A stretch of DNA of 64,000 nt from Chryseobacterium camelliae. Lineage in GTDB: Bacteria; Bacteroidota; Bacteroidia; Flavobacteriales; Weeksellaceae. Shown piece after piece: positions 8,525-15,550 of this stretch. Below the pieces are notes generated by a model, which worked only from the letters and a program-made list of their open reading frames with translations, ran no database searches and had not been told where the DNA came from. A program made the translations under genes and the position numbers. The DNA lies in contig NZ_JAUTAL010000001.1 of the NCBI RefSeq assembly GCF_030818575.1, positions 2,418,001-2,482,000 of the forward strand, read 5' to 3'. How positions within the stretch are numbered: position 1 is the stretch's first letter; the number at the start of each line of letters is the position of its first letter.

Positions 8525-8842
8525 TTATAAGTGTGCGCTTAGTTTTTCAGCGATTACTTCTTTAGGAGCTACGCCTACAAGCTTATCCACTACTTCTCCG
8601 TTTTTAAAGATCAGTACTGTAGGAATATTTCTGATCCCATACTGCATGGAAATTTCCTGGTTGTTGTCCACATCCACTTTTCCTACTACAGCTTTCCCGT
8701 CAAAATCTGTTGCCACTTCTTCAATGATTGGTCCCAGAGTTCTGCACGGTCCACACCATACTGCCCAAAAATCAACCAATACCGGTTTATCAGATTTTAA
8801 AACTGTTTCCTGAAATGAGCTATCTGTAATTTCTAAAGCCAT
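8525..8842 (-). CDS. trxA: Thioredoxin
   Basis: A 105-residue single-domain thioredoxin, the cytosolic dithiol reductant recycled by thioredoxin reductase. The redox motif is complete: WCGPC at residues 29-33, with C30 and C33. The cis-proline strand is present (GIRNIPTVLIF). Length matches the classic TrxA. There is no signal peptide, so it is cytosolic. A TAATTTTG element at 8902-8909 on the minus strand may be its promoter. It ends at a strong hairpin terminator and is transcribed alone. Confidence 0.96.
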   Translation of the reverse strand: MALEITDSSFQETVLKSDKPVLVDFWAVWCGPCRTLGPIIEEVATDFDGKAVVGKVDVDNNQEISMQYGIRNIPTVLIFKNGEVVDKLVGVAPKEVIAEKLSAHL

Positions 8843-8928
8843 TTTTTTATTTTTATTTAAATTAATATTAGATCAGATTAAGATGGTCTTAATTGCAGAA
8901 TCAAAATTACGATTTTTAAGAAATAAGA

Positions 8929-10104
8929 CTATCTATGTTCAACATTTGTTTTTTCTATAACGAAATTTTCTGAGATTTCTTTTAAGGCAGTAGTGAGTGA
9001 ATCAATATCAGCTTTAGTCGTCAGATGGCTGAATGAGATTCTTAATGGCGTACACGCATCCATCTCATCTTCCGTTAAAACCATCATCATCACCATGGAT
9101 GGTTTTGAAGCACCTGAGGAGCATGCACTTCCCTGGGAAATCGCAATACCTTTCATATCGAGCTGCAGACCGATAAGCGGGTTTTTATAGGGCAATAATG
9201 CGCTTAAAACCGTATACAGGCTATTATTTTTTTCAGAACTCCTACCGTTAAATTTAATTCCCGGTATTGCTGCGCTTAGTTTTTCAATCGCATAATCCTT
9301 TATAGCTTGCATATGGTCTTTATAGTCGTTCATATGCGTAAGGGAAAGCTCCAATGCTTTGCCCAGCCCTACGATTCCTGCTACATTTTCTGTCCCCGCT
9401 CTGAGGCTTCTTTCCTGAGGTCCTCCGGTAATGATACCTTTTAAGCCGGTTGCTTTTCTGATGAAGGCAAAACCAATGCCTTTCGGCCCGTGAAATTTAT
9501 GGGCGCTGCATGATGCAAAATCTACCATGATCTCAGAAAAATCCAGGTTCATATGAGCCATTGTCTGTACCGTATCTGAATGGAACAGGGCATTATACTG
9601 TCTGCATAATTCTGCTACTCTCTTAATATCCGTAAGGTTTCCGATTTCATTATTGGCATGCATCAGGCTTACCAGGGTCTTTTTATCAGAGCCTTTCAGT
9701 AATTCTTCAAGCCTGCCCAGGTCAATATCCCCTTTCTCATCGGGACGGATATAATTTACCTCTACTCCTTTCCTGTTTTTCATATCCAGGATGCTTTCAG
9801 AAACACATTTGTGTTCCAGAGGAGAGCTGATGATCCTTTCAACGCCCAGGTGCTCCACACTGGACTTAATGATCATATTGTTGGATTCTGTCCCGCAGGA
9901 AGTGAAGATAATTTCCGCAGGGGTTACATGAAGATAATCTGCAATCTGCCTTCTTACATTTTCGATGAGGATTTTAGCCTCCTGCCCGAAGCTGTGGGTT
10001 GAAGACGGATTCCCGAAATTCATTTTCATGGTATCTACCATGGCATCGATAACTTCTTCTGAAAGAGGCGTAGTTGCAGCGTTATCTAAATATATTTTAT
10101 TCAT
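8929..10104 (-). CDS. Cysteine desulfurase (NifS/IscS-like, PLP-dependent)
   Basis: A 391-residue fold-type I PLP enzyme that removes sulfur from cysteine to supply Fe-S clusters or tRNA thiolation. Visible features: N-terminal LDNAATTPL; the PLP lysine K203 in SAHKFHGPKG; and the persulfide-forming cysteine C328 in SQGSACSSG. The SSG-type loop and length fit the NifS/IscS group rather than SufS. No iscU, nifU or other Fe-S assembly gene is beside it. It begins 1 nt after the end of the PrcB-like lipoprotein gene and probably shares its transcript. Confidence 0.9.
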   Translation of the reverse strand: MNKIYLDNAATTPLSEEVIDAMVDTMKMNFGNPSSTHSFGQEAKILIENVRRQIADYLHVTPAEIIFTSCGTESNNMIIKSSVEHLGVERIISSPLEHKCVSESILDMKNRKGVEVNYIRPDEKGDIDLGRLEELLKGSDKKTLVSLMHANNEIGNLTDIKRVAELCRQYNALFHSDTVQTMAHMNLDFSEIMVDFASCSAHKFHGPKGIGFAFIRKATGLKGIITGGPQERSLRAGTENVAGIVGLGKALELSLTHMNDYKDHMQAIKDYAIEKLSAAIPGIKFNGRSSEKNNSLYTVLSALLPYKNPLIGLQLDMKGIAISQGSACSSGASKPSMVMMMVLTEDEMDACTPLRISFSHLTTKADIDSLTTALKEISENFVIEKTNVEHR

Positions 10105-10105
10105 T

Positions 10106-10573
10106 TTACTTTGAATATTTTAATTCTACGGAGTTAAACTGATATCCTGAAGGAACGGCAAAGATAAACCAGGGATGGGAAATCACCTGGATTTCCATTC
10201 CGCCGGATTCTTTTTGAGGCACCTCCACATAAAGTACCTTGTACCGTATAGAAATACTTTTGACCTGTGTTACGGTATGATCTCCGGAATTGAACGTCCC
10301 AAGATTATACAGAACAACTGTTTTGTCCTTTGGAAATGCGGGGATCTTGCTTGCCACATCAGTTCCCGCTTCAACAATTCCAAACTGGCTTTTACGGATT
10401 ACTGACTGGAATTCCTGTTCATTTTTCAGAATGGTAAATCCCGGCCTTCCCGTGCCTCCCTGTGATTCTGATACGATGATCTGCGCATTGTCCTGCATTG
10501 GCGAAGTTTTATCTGAAGGCATACCGGAACAGCTGATGACCGTTCCTAAACCTATGGCAAACAGTTTTTTCAT
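10106..10573 (-). CDS. Putative lipoprotein, PrcB-like C-terminal domain
   Basis: A 155-residue protein with a short signal peptide ending in a lipobox (VISC), so probably a periplasm-facing lipoprotein. The remainder is beta-rich, with an ILKNEQEFQSVIRK helix and an ending of the form EIQVISHPWFIFAVPSGYQ split at its turn. That pattern resembles the PrcB C-terminal domain of Bacteroidota protease-associated lipoproteins; this is a moderate call from pattern only. It is 22 nt downstream of the HAD phosphatase gene and 1 nt upstream of the cysteine desulfurase gene, so it may be in the same operon. Confidence 0.6.
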   Translation of the reverse strand: MKKLFAIGLGTVISCSGMPSDKTSPMQDNAQIIVSESQGGTGRPGFTILKNEQEFQSVIRKSQFGIVEAGTDVASKIPAFPKDKTVVLYNLGTFNSGDHTVTQVKSISIRYKVLYVEVPQKESGGMEIQVISHPWFIFAVPSGYQFNSVELKYSK

Positions 10574-10595
10574 AACCCATTTTTATCATTCAAAA

Positions 10596-11183
10596 TTAGT
10601 GAAAAAATTGGTAATGACCTTCATTTGCCCACCTGAGCATGTATTTATCTCCGGAAGTATCTCCGAAAGCGATAATTTTATCAAATTTAGCATCATGAAT
10701 TACTTCCTGAATCCTTACCAGCTTCTCTTTACCATTGCAGTTTTTGCCGATAAAATTCCCGGTAAACACACCGTTCCGGAATTCCGCTTTGGTAGCAATA
10801 AGCTGCATTTGCAGGGCTTCCGCAAAGGGTTTTGCCCATATGTCCAGTGAAGCTGTAACCAGAAGGCTCCTTGTACTTTCCCGATCCATATTGTGGATAA
10901 AGTCCAGCGCATTTTCCCTTACGATTTTAGGATAGTGCTGCTCAAAGAACTGCTGTGCTTTTTTTTCAATCTTTTCCTGGGTCTGGCCTTTAAGGATGGA
11001 ACCGATAAAGCTTTTTTTCACTTTTTCAGTTTCTGCCAGCTTTAATTTAAGCAGGATAAAAAGGGGCACATGCCTCAGAAACTGCATCCTGAACCTGGCA
11101 GGATCATAGAATCTGAGATACATGAACATTGTATCTTTATAGGTAATGGTTCCGTCAAAATCAAAGCAATATAATTTTTTCAT
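10596..11183 (-). CDS. HAD-IB family phosphatase, probable polyprenyl-phosphate sugar pathway
   Basis: A 195-residue HAD hydrolase. Motif I is FDFDGTIT (nucleophile first Asp). Motif II is the Thr/Ser of LLVTASLD. Motif III/IV is a Lys upstream of IAFGDTSGDKYML. The cap is small and helical, as in the IB (phosphoserine phosphatase-like) group. It follows the DprE2-like gene by only 3 nt in a four-gene set with DprE1-like and UbiA-like genes. I infer that it removes the 5-phosphate from polyprenyl-phosphoryl-5-phosphoribose, a step needed in that pathway. Other phosphatase roles are possible. Confidence 0.8.
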   Translation of the reverse strand: MKKLYCFDFDGTITYKDTMFMYLRFYDPARFRMQFLRHVPLFILLKLKLAETEKVKKSFIGSILKGQTQEKIEKKAQQFFEQHYPKIVRENALDFIHNMDRESTRSLLVTASLDIWAKPFAEALQMQLIATKAEFRNGVFTGNFIGKNCNGKEKLVRIQEVIHDAKFDKIIAFGDTSGDKYMLRWANEGHYQFFH

Positions 11184-11186
11184 GAT

Positions 11187-11912
11187 TTATAGTTTTAGTT
11201 TTTTGAATATGAATTCAGGAATATTCCTGATGATCAACATGATGATGGCCCATACCGGCAAAACGTACGCAATATTCTTTCTGTTTTTATAGGCTTTGAA
11301 AATATGTGCCGCCGCCTGTTTAGGGGTTGCGGTGAGGGCAGGATTCAGAGACATGCCTTCCGTCATTTTTGTTGCCATAAACCCGGGCTTAACCGTCATC
11401 ACATGGACCTTCTTTTCAAAAAGATAATTCCTGAGCCCGCTCAGGTAAGCACTGAATGCGGCTTTTGCACTGCCATAGATAAAGTTGCTCTGTCTGCCAC
11501 GGTCTCCGGCTACTGAAGAAAGCCCGATGATGGTCCCGGACCTCCGGCTTTCAAACTTCTGTGCAAAGTAATTGATGACCGGAACAAGACGGGAATAGTT
11601 GATGTTAATGATCTTTTCAGTATTCCTGTTGTCATACAATCCTTCTTCAGAGCCTTCACCCAGGTATCCCGCGGCACAGAACAGCAGTTGGGAATGAATG
11701 GCATCGAACCTATTGTAATCAATCTCCTTCATCAGGTCCAGCTCAATGACTTCAGACTGCTGAAGAAACTTCACATCAATATGCCTGGCAAACCGCTGCG
11801 TTGTTTCCCTGCTAGAGGTCAGAAGATAAATTTTTTCGAATTTTTCACCTTCCTGAAGGGCTTTTTCCACAAAAGCCTGTGCTACCTCGGATGTACTTCC
11901 CAGAACTATCAT
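11187..11912 (-). CDS. SDR-family oxidoreductase, DprE2-like (keto-arabinose reductase)
   Basis: A 241-residue short-chain dehydrogenase. The nucleotide-binding start is the shortened MIVLGSTSEVAQ (glycines replaced as in DprE2-like proteins). The catalytic residues fit the Ser of GLSSVAGDRG and the YGSAK motif. A hydrophobic C-terminal segment (VLPVWAIIMLIIRNIPEFIF, split at its kink) suggests membrane association. Its start overlaps the DprE1-like stop by 4 nt (ATGA type). With its partner it would convert polyprenyl-P-ribose to polyprenyl-P-arabinose. The pathway role is inferred from neighbours; the SDR family is certain. Confidence 0.85.
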   Translation of the reverse strand: MIVLGSTSEVAQAFVEKALQEGEKFEKIYLLTSSRETTQRFARHIDVKFLQQSEVIELDLMKEIDYNRFDAIHSQLLFCAAGYLGEGSEEGLYDNRNTEKIININYSRLVPVINYFAQKFESRRSGTIIGLSSVAGDRGRQSNFIYGSAKAAFSAYLSGLRNYLFEKKVHVMTVKPGFMATKMTEGMSLNPALTATPKQAAAHIFKAYKNRKNIAYVLPVWAIIMLIIRNIPEFIFKKLKL

Positions 11913-13231
11913 GATGATTGGTTGTTTATGATTCTTTTGTGCTGAAGAGACACAAATTTAGGATTATGAATATTTTTAAGATATCCGGTAAGGGATGAGC
12001 GGCTCATACTGTCTTTGGTGAGGTAAATCCTGCCTCCGAATTCCTGTACGATGTCATCCAGCTTTTCCACCAGTTTCTTAAGTTTTGAATTGACTTTAAA
12101 ATCAAGTGCAAGCGTATAGCCTTCCAGCGGAAAAGAGTTGTAAGCCTGCGGATTATTTTTCCCGAAGAGTTTCAGTACTGCCAGAAAGGATCCGTTTCCG
12201 CTATTGGCAATGGTTTCAAGGATCTTCTTCATTCCCTCTCTTCCATTTTCTTTCGGAATGACCATCTGATACTGGATAAATCCTGACTTCCCGTAAATAC
12301 GGTTCCAATTATGGATTGCATCCAAAGGATAAAAAAACGTCTCATAATCGATAAAGTTCTTCAGTTCCTTTTTAGACTGTTTTTTATAGTACAGCAGATT
12401 AAAGATCTTAACCGTAAGGGAATTCAATACAAATCCCGGAAAGTAAAACGGGACAGAAGGCTCGAATTTTTTCTTAAGCCGTAAAGGATTTCCAAGAAGG
12501 TTCTGCGGCAGTTCATGCTGAAAGGCATGCTCTCCGCGCATTAGGATACTTCTGCCGATATTGGGTCCTTTCTGCAGACAATCGATCCAGGCTACCGTAT
12601 ACGTCCAGCTTTCACTTTCTTCAAAAAGGCGGAATATCTCATCCAGGTTTTCAGCTTTGATGCTTTCCTGGCGGATATATGCGGTTTCTATATTTTTAAG
12701 TTTAAACTTTGCTGTCAGAATGATGCCTGTAAGTCCCATTCCGCCAATCGTTGCCCAAAATTTATCCTGATTCTCCTCTCTTGAACAGGTAATTATGGTA
12801 CCGGTTTCCGTCATAAGCTGAAATTCTATGACATATTCTGAGAAACACCCTTCGGCATGATGGTTCTTGCCATGAACATCGGAGGCAATAGCACCACCTA
12901 CCGTTACAAATTTGGTTCCGGGTGTCACATACAGGAAATAGCCCTGCGGAACAGCAATCTCGAGCACCTCGGAAAGCAATATTCCGGATTCACACTCGAT
13001 GATTCCGTTCAGCCGGTCAAAACTGATGAATTTATTGAGTTTTTGGGTTGAAAAAATATGCTCACCCAATGAAGCGTCCCCGTAACATCTGCCGTTTCCC
13101 CTTGCGATCACTTCATTATGGCCAAGTATAAATTCCTTTATTTTACTAAAGCTGTCTTCAGATTTCATTTCCTTCTCCACTACCGGAAAATTGCCCCAGT
13201 TGGTGACTTTCTGTATAAAATTCGGCTTCAT
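11909..13231 (-). CDS. FAD-dependent oxidase, DprE1-like (polyprenyl-P-ribofuranose 2'-oxidase)
   Basis: A 440-residue FAD-binding_4 flavoprotein closely resembling mycobacterial DprE1 as I remember it. Matching features: GNGRCYGD near the N-terminus; PGTKFVTVGGAIASDVHGKN (FAD-binding core); FWATIGGMGLTGII; a FYPLD...WNRIYG...GFIQYQ block; SFLAVLKLFGKNNPQAYNSF; and a terminal GGRIYLTKDS that keeps the catalytic lysine. At the place of the mycobacterial active-site cysteine (WNICVDF) this protein has YTLALDF, with Ala instead of Cys. It overlaps its upstream and downstream neighbours by 4 nt each. The product would be a 2-keto intermediate for the DprE2-like SDR. Confidence 0.88.
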   Translation of the reverse strand: MKPNFIQKVTNWGNFPVVEKEMKSEDSFSKIKEFILGHNEVIARGNGRCYGDASLGEHIFSTQKLNKFISFDRLNGIIECESGILLSEVLEIAVPQGYFLYVTPGTKFVTVGGAIASDVHGKNHHAEGCFSEYVIEFQLMTETGTIITCSREENQDKFWATIGGMGLTGIILTAKFKLKNIETAYIRQESIKAENLDEIFRLFEESESWTYTVAWIDCLQKGPNIGRSILMRGEHAFQHELPQNLLGNPLRLKKKFEPSVPFYFPGFVLNSLTVKIFNLLYYKKQSKKELKNFIDYETFFYPLDAIHNWNRIYGKSGFIQYQMVIPKENGREGMKKILETIANSGNGSFLAVLKLFGKNNPQAYNSFPLEGYTLALDFKVNSKLKKLVEKLDDIVQEFGGRIYLTKDSMSRSSLTGYLKNIHNPKFVSLQHKRIINNQSS

Positions 13232-14115
13232 TTTTTAAAGTAGATTTGAATTAAAAATGCAGCAACCCACAGCAATAAGGTTACCTGAATGTACCGGTCC
13301 CTGTAAACAATTTTGGTTGGCGATTCAGTCCTGTTGTAAACCAGAGTCTGCTGAAGATACCGCAGAAAAGCAAAAACCACAAAGATGACCGTATAAAATA
13401 CCCTCTCATGAAACCGCATCTGGACTTCCGGTGATAAGGTAAACATGAGATAACATACGATAGCCAGGGTGATGGAAATAGAAAGGGTGATATCTGCAAA
13501 CTGAACATTATATCCGTCGAGGGCTCTCCGTGTCTTGCCGGAAACCTGAGCGTTGATCAGTTCTCCTCTTCTTTTTCCTATCGCCAGTACCAATGCGAGT
13601 ACAAAGGTGAGCAGTATAGCCCATTGTGAAGTCTTGATCCCGGTAATGTATCCGCCTGACAGCACTCGGAGCACGAAGCCTACCGCTATGATGGAGATGT
13701 CTACAATTGCCACATGCTTCAGCCTGAAGGTGTAGGCAATATTCATAACAAAATAAAAACCTATAATTACTGTAAACTTCCATAGGTTCTGATGGAAATA
13801 CATCTGAGCAATAAATATGGCCATACTGTTAAGTACCAGCAAGCCAATCAGAATCGCAACAGCCTGTTTTTTCGATATGGCACCGCTTGCCAGCGGACGC
13901 CTTCTTTTCTCAGGGTGTTTCCGGTCTGCTTCAATATCATTATAATCATTAAGGATATAAACCACACTGGCCGTAAGTGAAAAAATAACGAATGCAACAA
14001 TACTTTTGGCAAGAAGATCAATATTGGTAATATTGCCTGAAAAAAATAGGGGAACAAAAACAAACAGGTTCTTCACCCATTGCTCCATCCGGAGCAGCTT
14101 TACATATTTCTTCAT
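13228..14115 (-). CDS. UbiA-family prenyltransferase, decaprenyl-phosphate phosphoribosyltransferase-like
   Basis: A 295-residue integral membrane protein with about eight or nine hydrophobic helices. The first Asp-rich motif reads NDYNDIEADRKHPEKRRRP, the NDxxDxxxDxxHPxKxxRP form found in enzymes that join phosphoribose from PRPP to polyprenyl phosphate (mycobacterial Rv3806c type), rather than in quinone prenyltransferases. It is the first gene of an overlapping set with DprE1-like, DprE2-like and HAD genes, which supports that role. A TATTTTTG element lies at 14133-14140 on the minus strand, just upstream. Substrate is inferred. Confidence 0.87.
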   Translation of the reverse strand: MKKYVKLLRMEQWVKNLFVFVPLFFSGNITNIDLLAKSIVAFVIFSLTASVVYILNDYNDIEADRKHPEKRRRPLASGAISKKQAVAILIGLLVLNSMAIFIAQMYFHQNLWKFTVIIGFYFVMNIAYTFRLKHVAIVDISIIAVGFVLRVLSGGYITGIKTSQWAILLTFVLALVLAIGKRRGELINAQVSGKTRRALDGYNVQFADITLSISITLAIVCYLMFTLSPEVQMRFHERVFYTVIFVVFAFLRYLQQTLVYNRTESPTKIVYRDRYIQVTLLLWVAAFLIQIYFKK

Positions 14116-14132
14116 TTATGTGGTTTCAGATA

Positions 14133-14140
14133 CAAAAATA
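14133..14140 (-). promoter_or_regulatory. Possible -7 element (TATTTTTG) of the UbiA-DprE operon
   Basis: Matches TAnnTTTG on the minus strand, 17 nt before ATG 14115 and downstream of the terminator of the OmpA gene, as expected for a new transcription unit. No TTG at standard spacing. Confidence 0.4.
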
Positions 14141-14170
14141 AGGATTTAAATAAATTTTCTGTATAAAAAT

Positions 14171-14194
14171 ACAAAAAAAACCGCCGAAGCGGTT
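14171..14194 (-). terminator. Intrinsic terminator of the OmpA lipoprotein gene
   Basis: Stem AACCGC / GCGGTT with a 4-nt loop and a run of eight T on the minus strand, 29 nt past the stop at 14223. It separates this unit from the UbiA operon. Confidence 0.8.
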
Positions 14195-14222
14195 ATTTGG
14201 AAAATATTTATATGTGAATTAA

Positions 14223-14912
14223 TTACTGTCCTTGTTGGGCGTCATTAATCATTTTCTCATTTGCTGTAATGGCAAATTCAACTCTTCTGTTTTTAGCTCT
14301 TCCTGCCTCAGTATCATTGCTGGCTACAGGCATGCTTTCACCCTCACCTTTAGCAAATAACCTGGATGAAGAAATCCCTTTGCCCATCAGATATGATTTT
14401 ACAGAATTCGCTCTCCTTTCAGAAAGGCTCATGTTATAGCTATCTGAACCTTTGCTGTCGGTATGTCCGTAGATATTGATATTGGTATCAGGATTATTGA
14501 TCAAAACCTGAGCCAGCTTATCCAGATTGGTTTTTGCTGCTTCAGTAAGATCTGAAGAGTCAAAAGCAAAATTTACGATGCTCTCGCTTAAAGTAATTTT
14601 AATACCGTCTCCTACTCTTTCTACCTCAGCCCCAGGTAAAGTTTCCTTAATTTCTTTAGCCTGCTTGTCCATTTTGGAACCGATTACATTACCGGCTACA
14701 CCACCGATGATTCCTCCAAGTACAGCACCTAAAGCCGCATTTTTCCCTCTTCCTACATTATTCCCTAATACACCCCCGATAACTGCCCCTGAAGCTACGC
14801 CTACCGCAGTACCTCTTTGCTGGTGATTAGAATTCTGGATGGTCTCACAGCTTGTTAGCAATAATGCTGAAGACATGAAAAGTGCTCCGATATATGTTTT
14901 AGTTAATTTCAT
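14223..14912 (-). CDS. OmpA-family lipoprotein with glycine zipper
   Basis: A 229-residue protein. A signal peptide ends in a lipobox (LLLTSC). A glycine-zipper segment with repeated small residues (GVASGAVIGGVLGNNVG and GAVLGGIIGGVAGN) probably packs in the membrane. An OmpA-like peptidoglycan-binding domain follows (about 105-215), with the signature NINIYGHTDSKGSDSYN and the ligand-binding NRRVEF near the end. It probably tethers the outer membrane to peptidoglycan. It is 26 nt downstream of the lipocalin-like gene and likely cotranscribed with it. Confidence 0.92.
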   Translation of the reverse strand: MKLTKTYIGALFMSSALLLTSCETIQNSNHQQRGTAVGVASGAVIGGVLGNNVGRGKNAALGAVLGGIIGGVAGNVIGSKMDKQAKEIKETLPGAEVERVGDGIKITLSESIVNFAFDSSDLTEAAKTNLDKLAQVLINNPDTNINIYGHTDSKGSDSYNMSLSERRANSVKSYLMGKGISSSRLFAKGEGESMPVASNDTEAGRAKNRRVEFAITANEKMINDAQQGQ

Positions 14913-14938
14913 CTTTATAATTTTTATTATTACTCTTT

Positions 14939-15430
14939 TTATTTCATTCCTGTTCTCTGGAAATGATATACGACCCTTACACTGTTTCCGTCAAATGGAA
15001 CATTCTGTTCCAATGAAAACTGATCTGTGCTTTGGTCAATAATATTCAGGGAATACCCTACTGTATTTTGTTTGGCTTTGGTTCCGGCAGCAATCTTTTT
15101 AAACATAAAAGTATTGCCTCCTTTGGATTCAAATTTTATGGGCTGTGTAACAGAAGGGCATGAACCGCCTCCTCTTAAGGTATAAGCTCCCGTATAATTA
15201 TTTGGAATCAATCTCCAGTGGCTGCCTACGAAGCACTGGATATCTGCTCCTTCATCAAAAGGCTTGATTTTATATTGTTTATCATAATCCACACTTACAA
15301 TTTCCCAGTCTCCCTTCATATTTAAAAATTCAGCTCTCTGATTCTGAGAATTTGCAGCTCTGTTAACAGAGGAACAAGACACGGCAAAAAGTGATGTTCC
15401 CAATATTCCTGCAAGAAATAATTTTTTCAT
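14939..15430 (-). CDS. Lipocalin-like lipoprotein
   Basis: A 163-residue protein with signal peptide and lipobox (LFAVSC). The mature part opens with LNMKGDWEIVSVDYD, the Gly-x-Trp start of a lipocalin-like barrel, and continues with alternating beta strands. Two further cysteines (IQCFVGS and GGSCPSV) could form a disulfide that closes the barrel. Such proteins are common in Bacteroidota outer membranes, with unknown ligands. It is upstream of and probably cotranscribed with the OmpA lipoprotein gene. Confidence 0.78.
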   Translation of the reverse strand: MKKLFLAGILGTSLFAVSCSSVNRAANSQNQRAEFLNMKGDWEIVSVDYDKQYKIKPFDEGADIQCFVGSHWRLIPNNYTGAYTLRGGGSCPSVTQPIKFESKGGNTFMFKKIAAGTKAKQNTVGYSLNIIDQSTDQFSLEQNVPFDGNSVRVVYHFQRTGMK

Positions 15431-15492
15431 ACTCTAGTTTATTATAGTTAATATACATTCACAAAAAACCGTGCCAAAATAATTTAACGAAA

Positions 15493-15518
15493 TAAAAAAG
15501 TCCGGGTTTCCCCGGACT
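15493..15518 (-). terminator. Intrinsic terminator of the par-lepB-subtilase operon
   Basis: Perfect stem AGTCCGGG / CCCGGACT with a 4-nt loop and T6 on the minus strand, 32 nt past the subtilase stop. Confidence 0.87.
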
Positions 15519-15550
15519 CTTATGTTGAAATTTCTAAAGCAGAATCAGAA

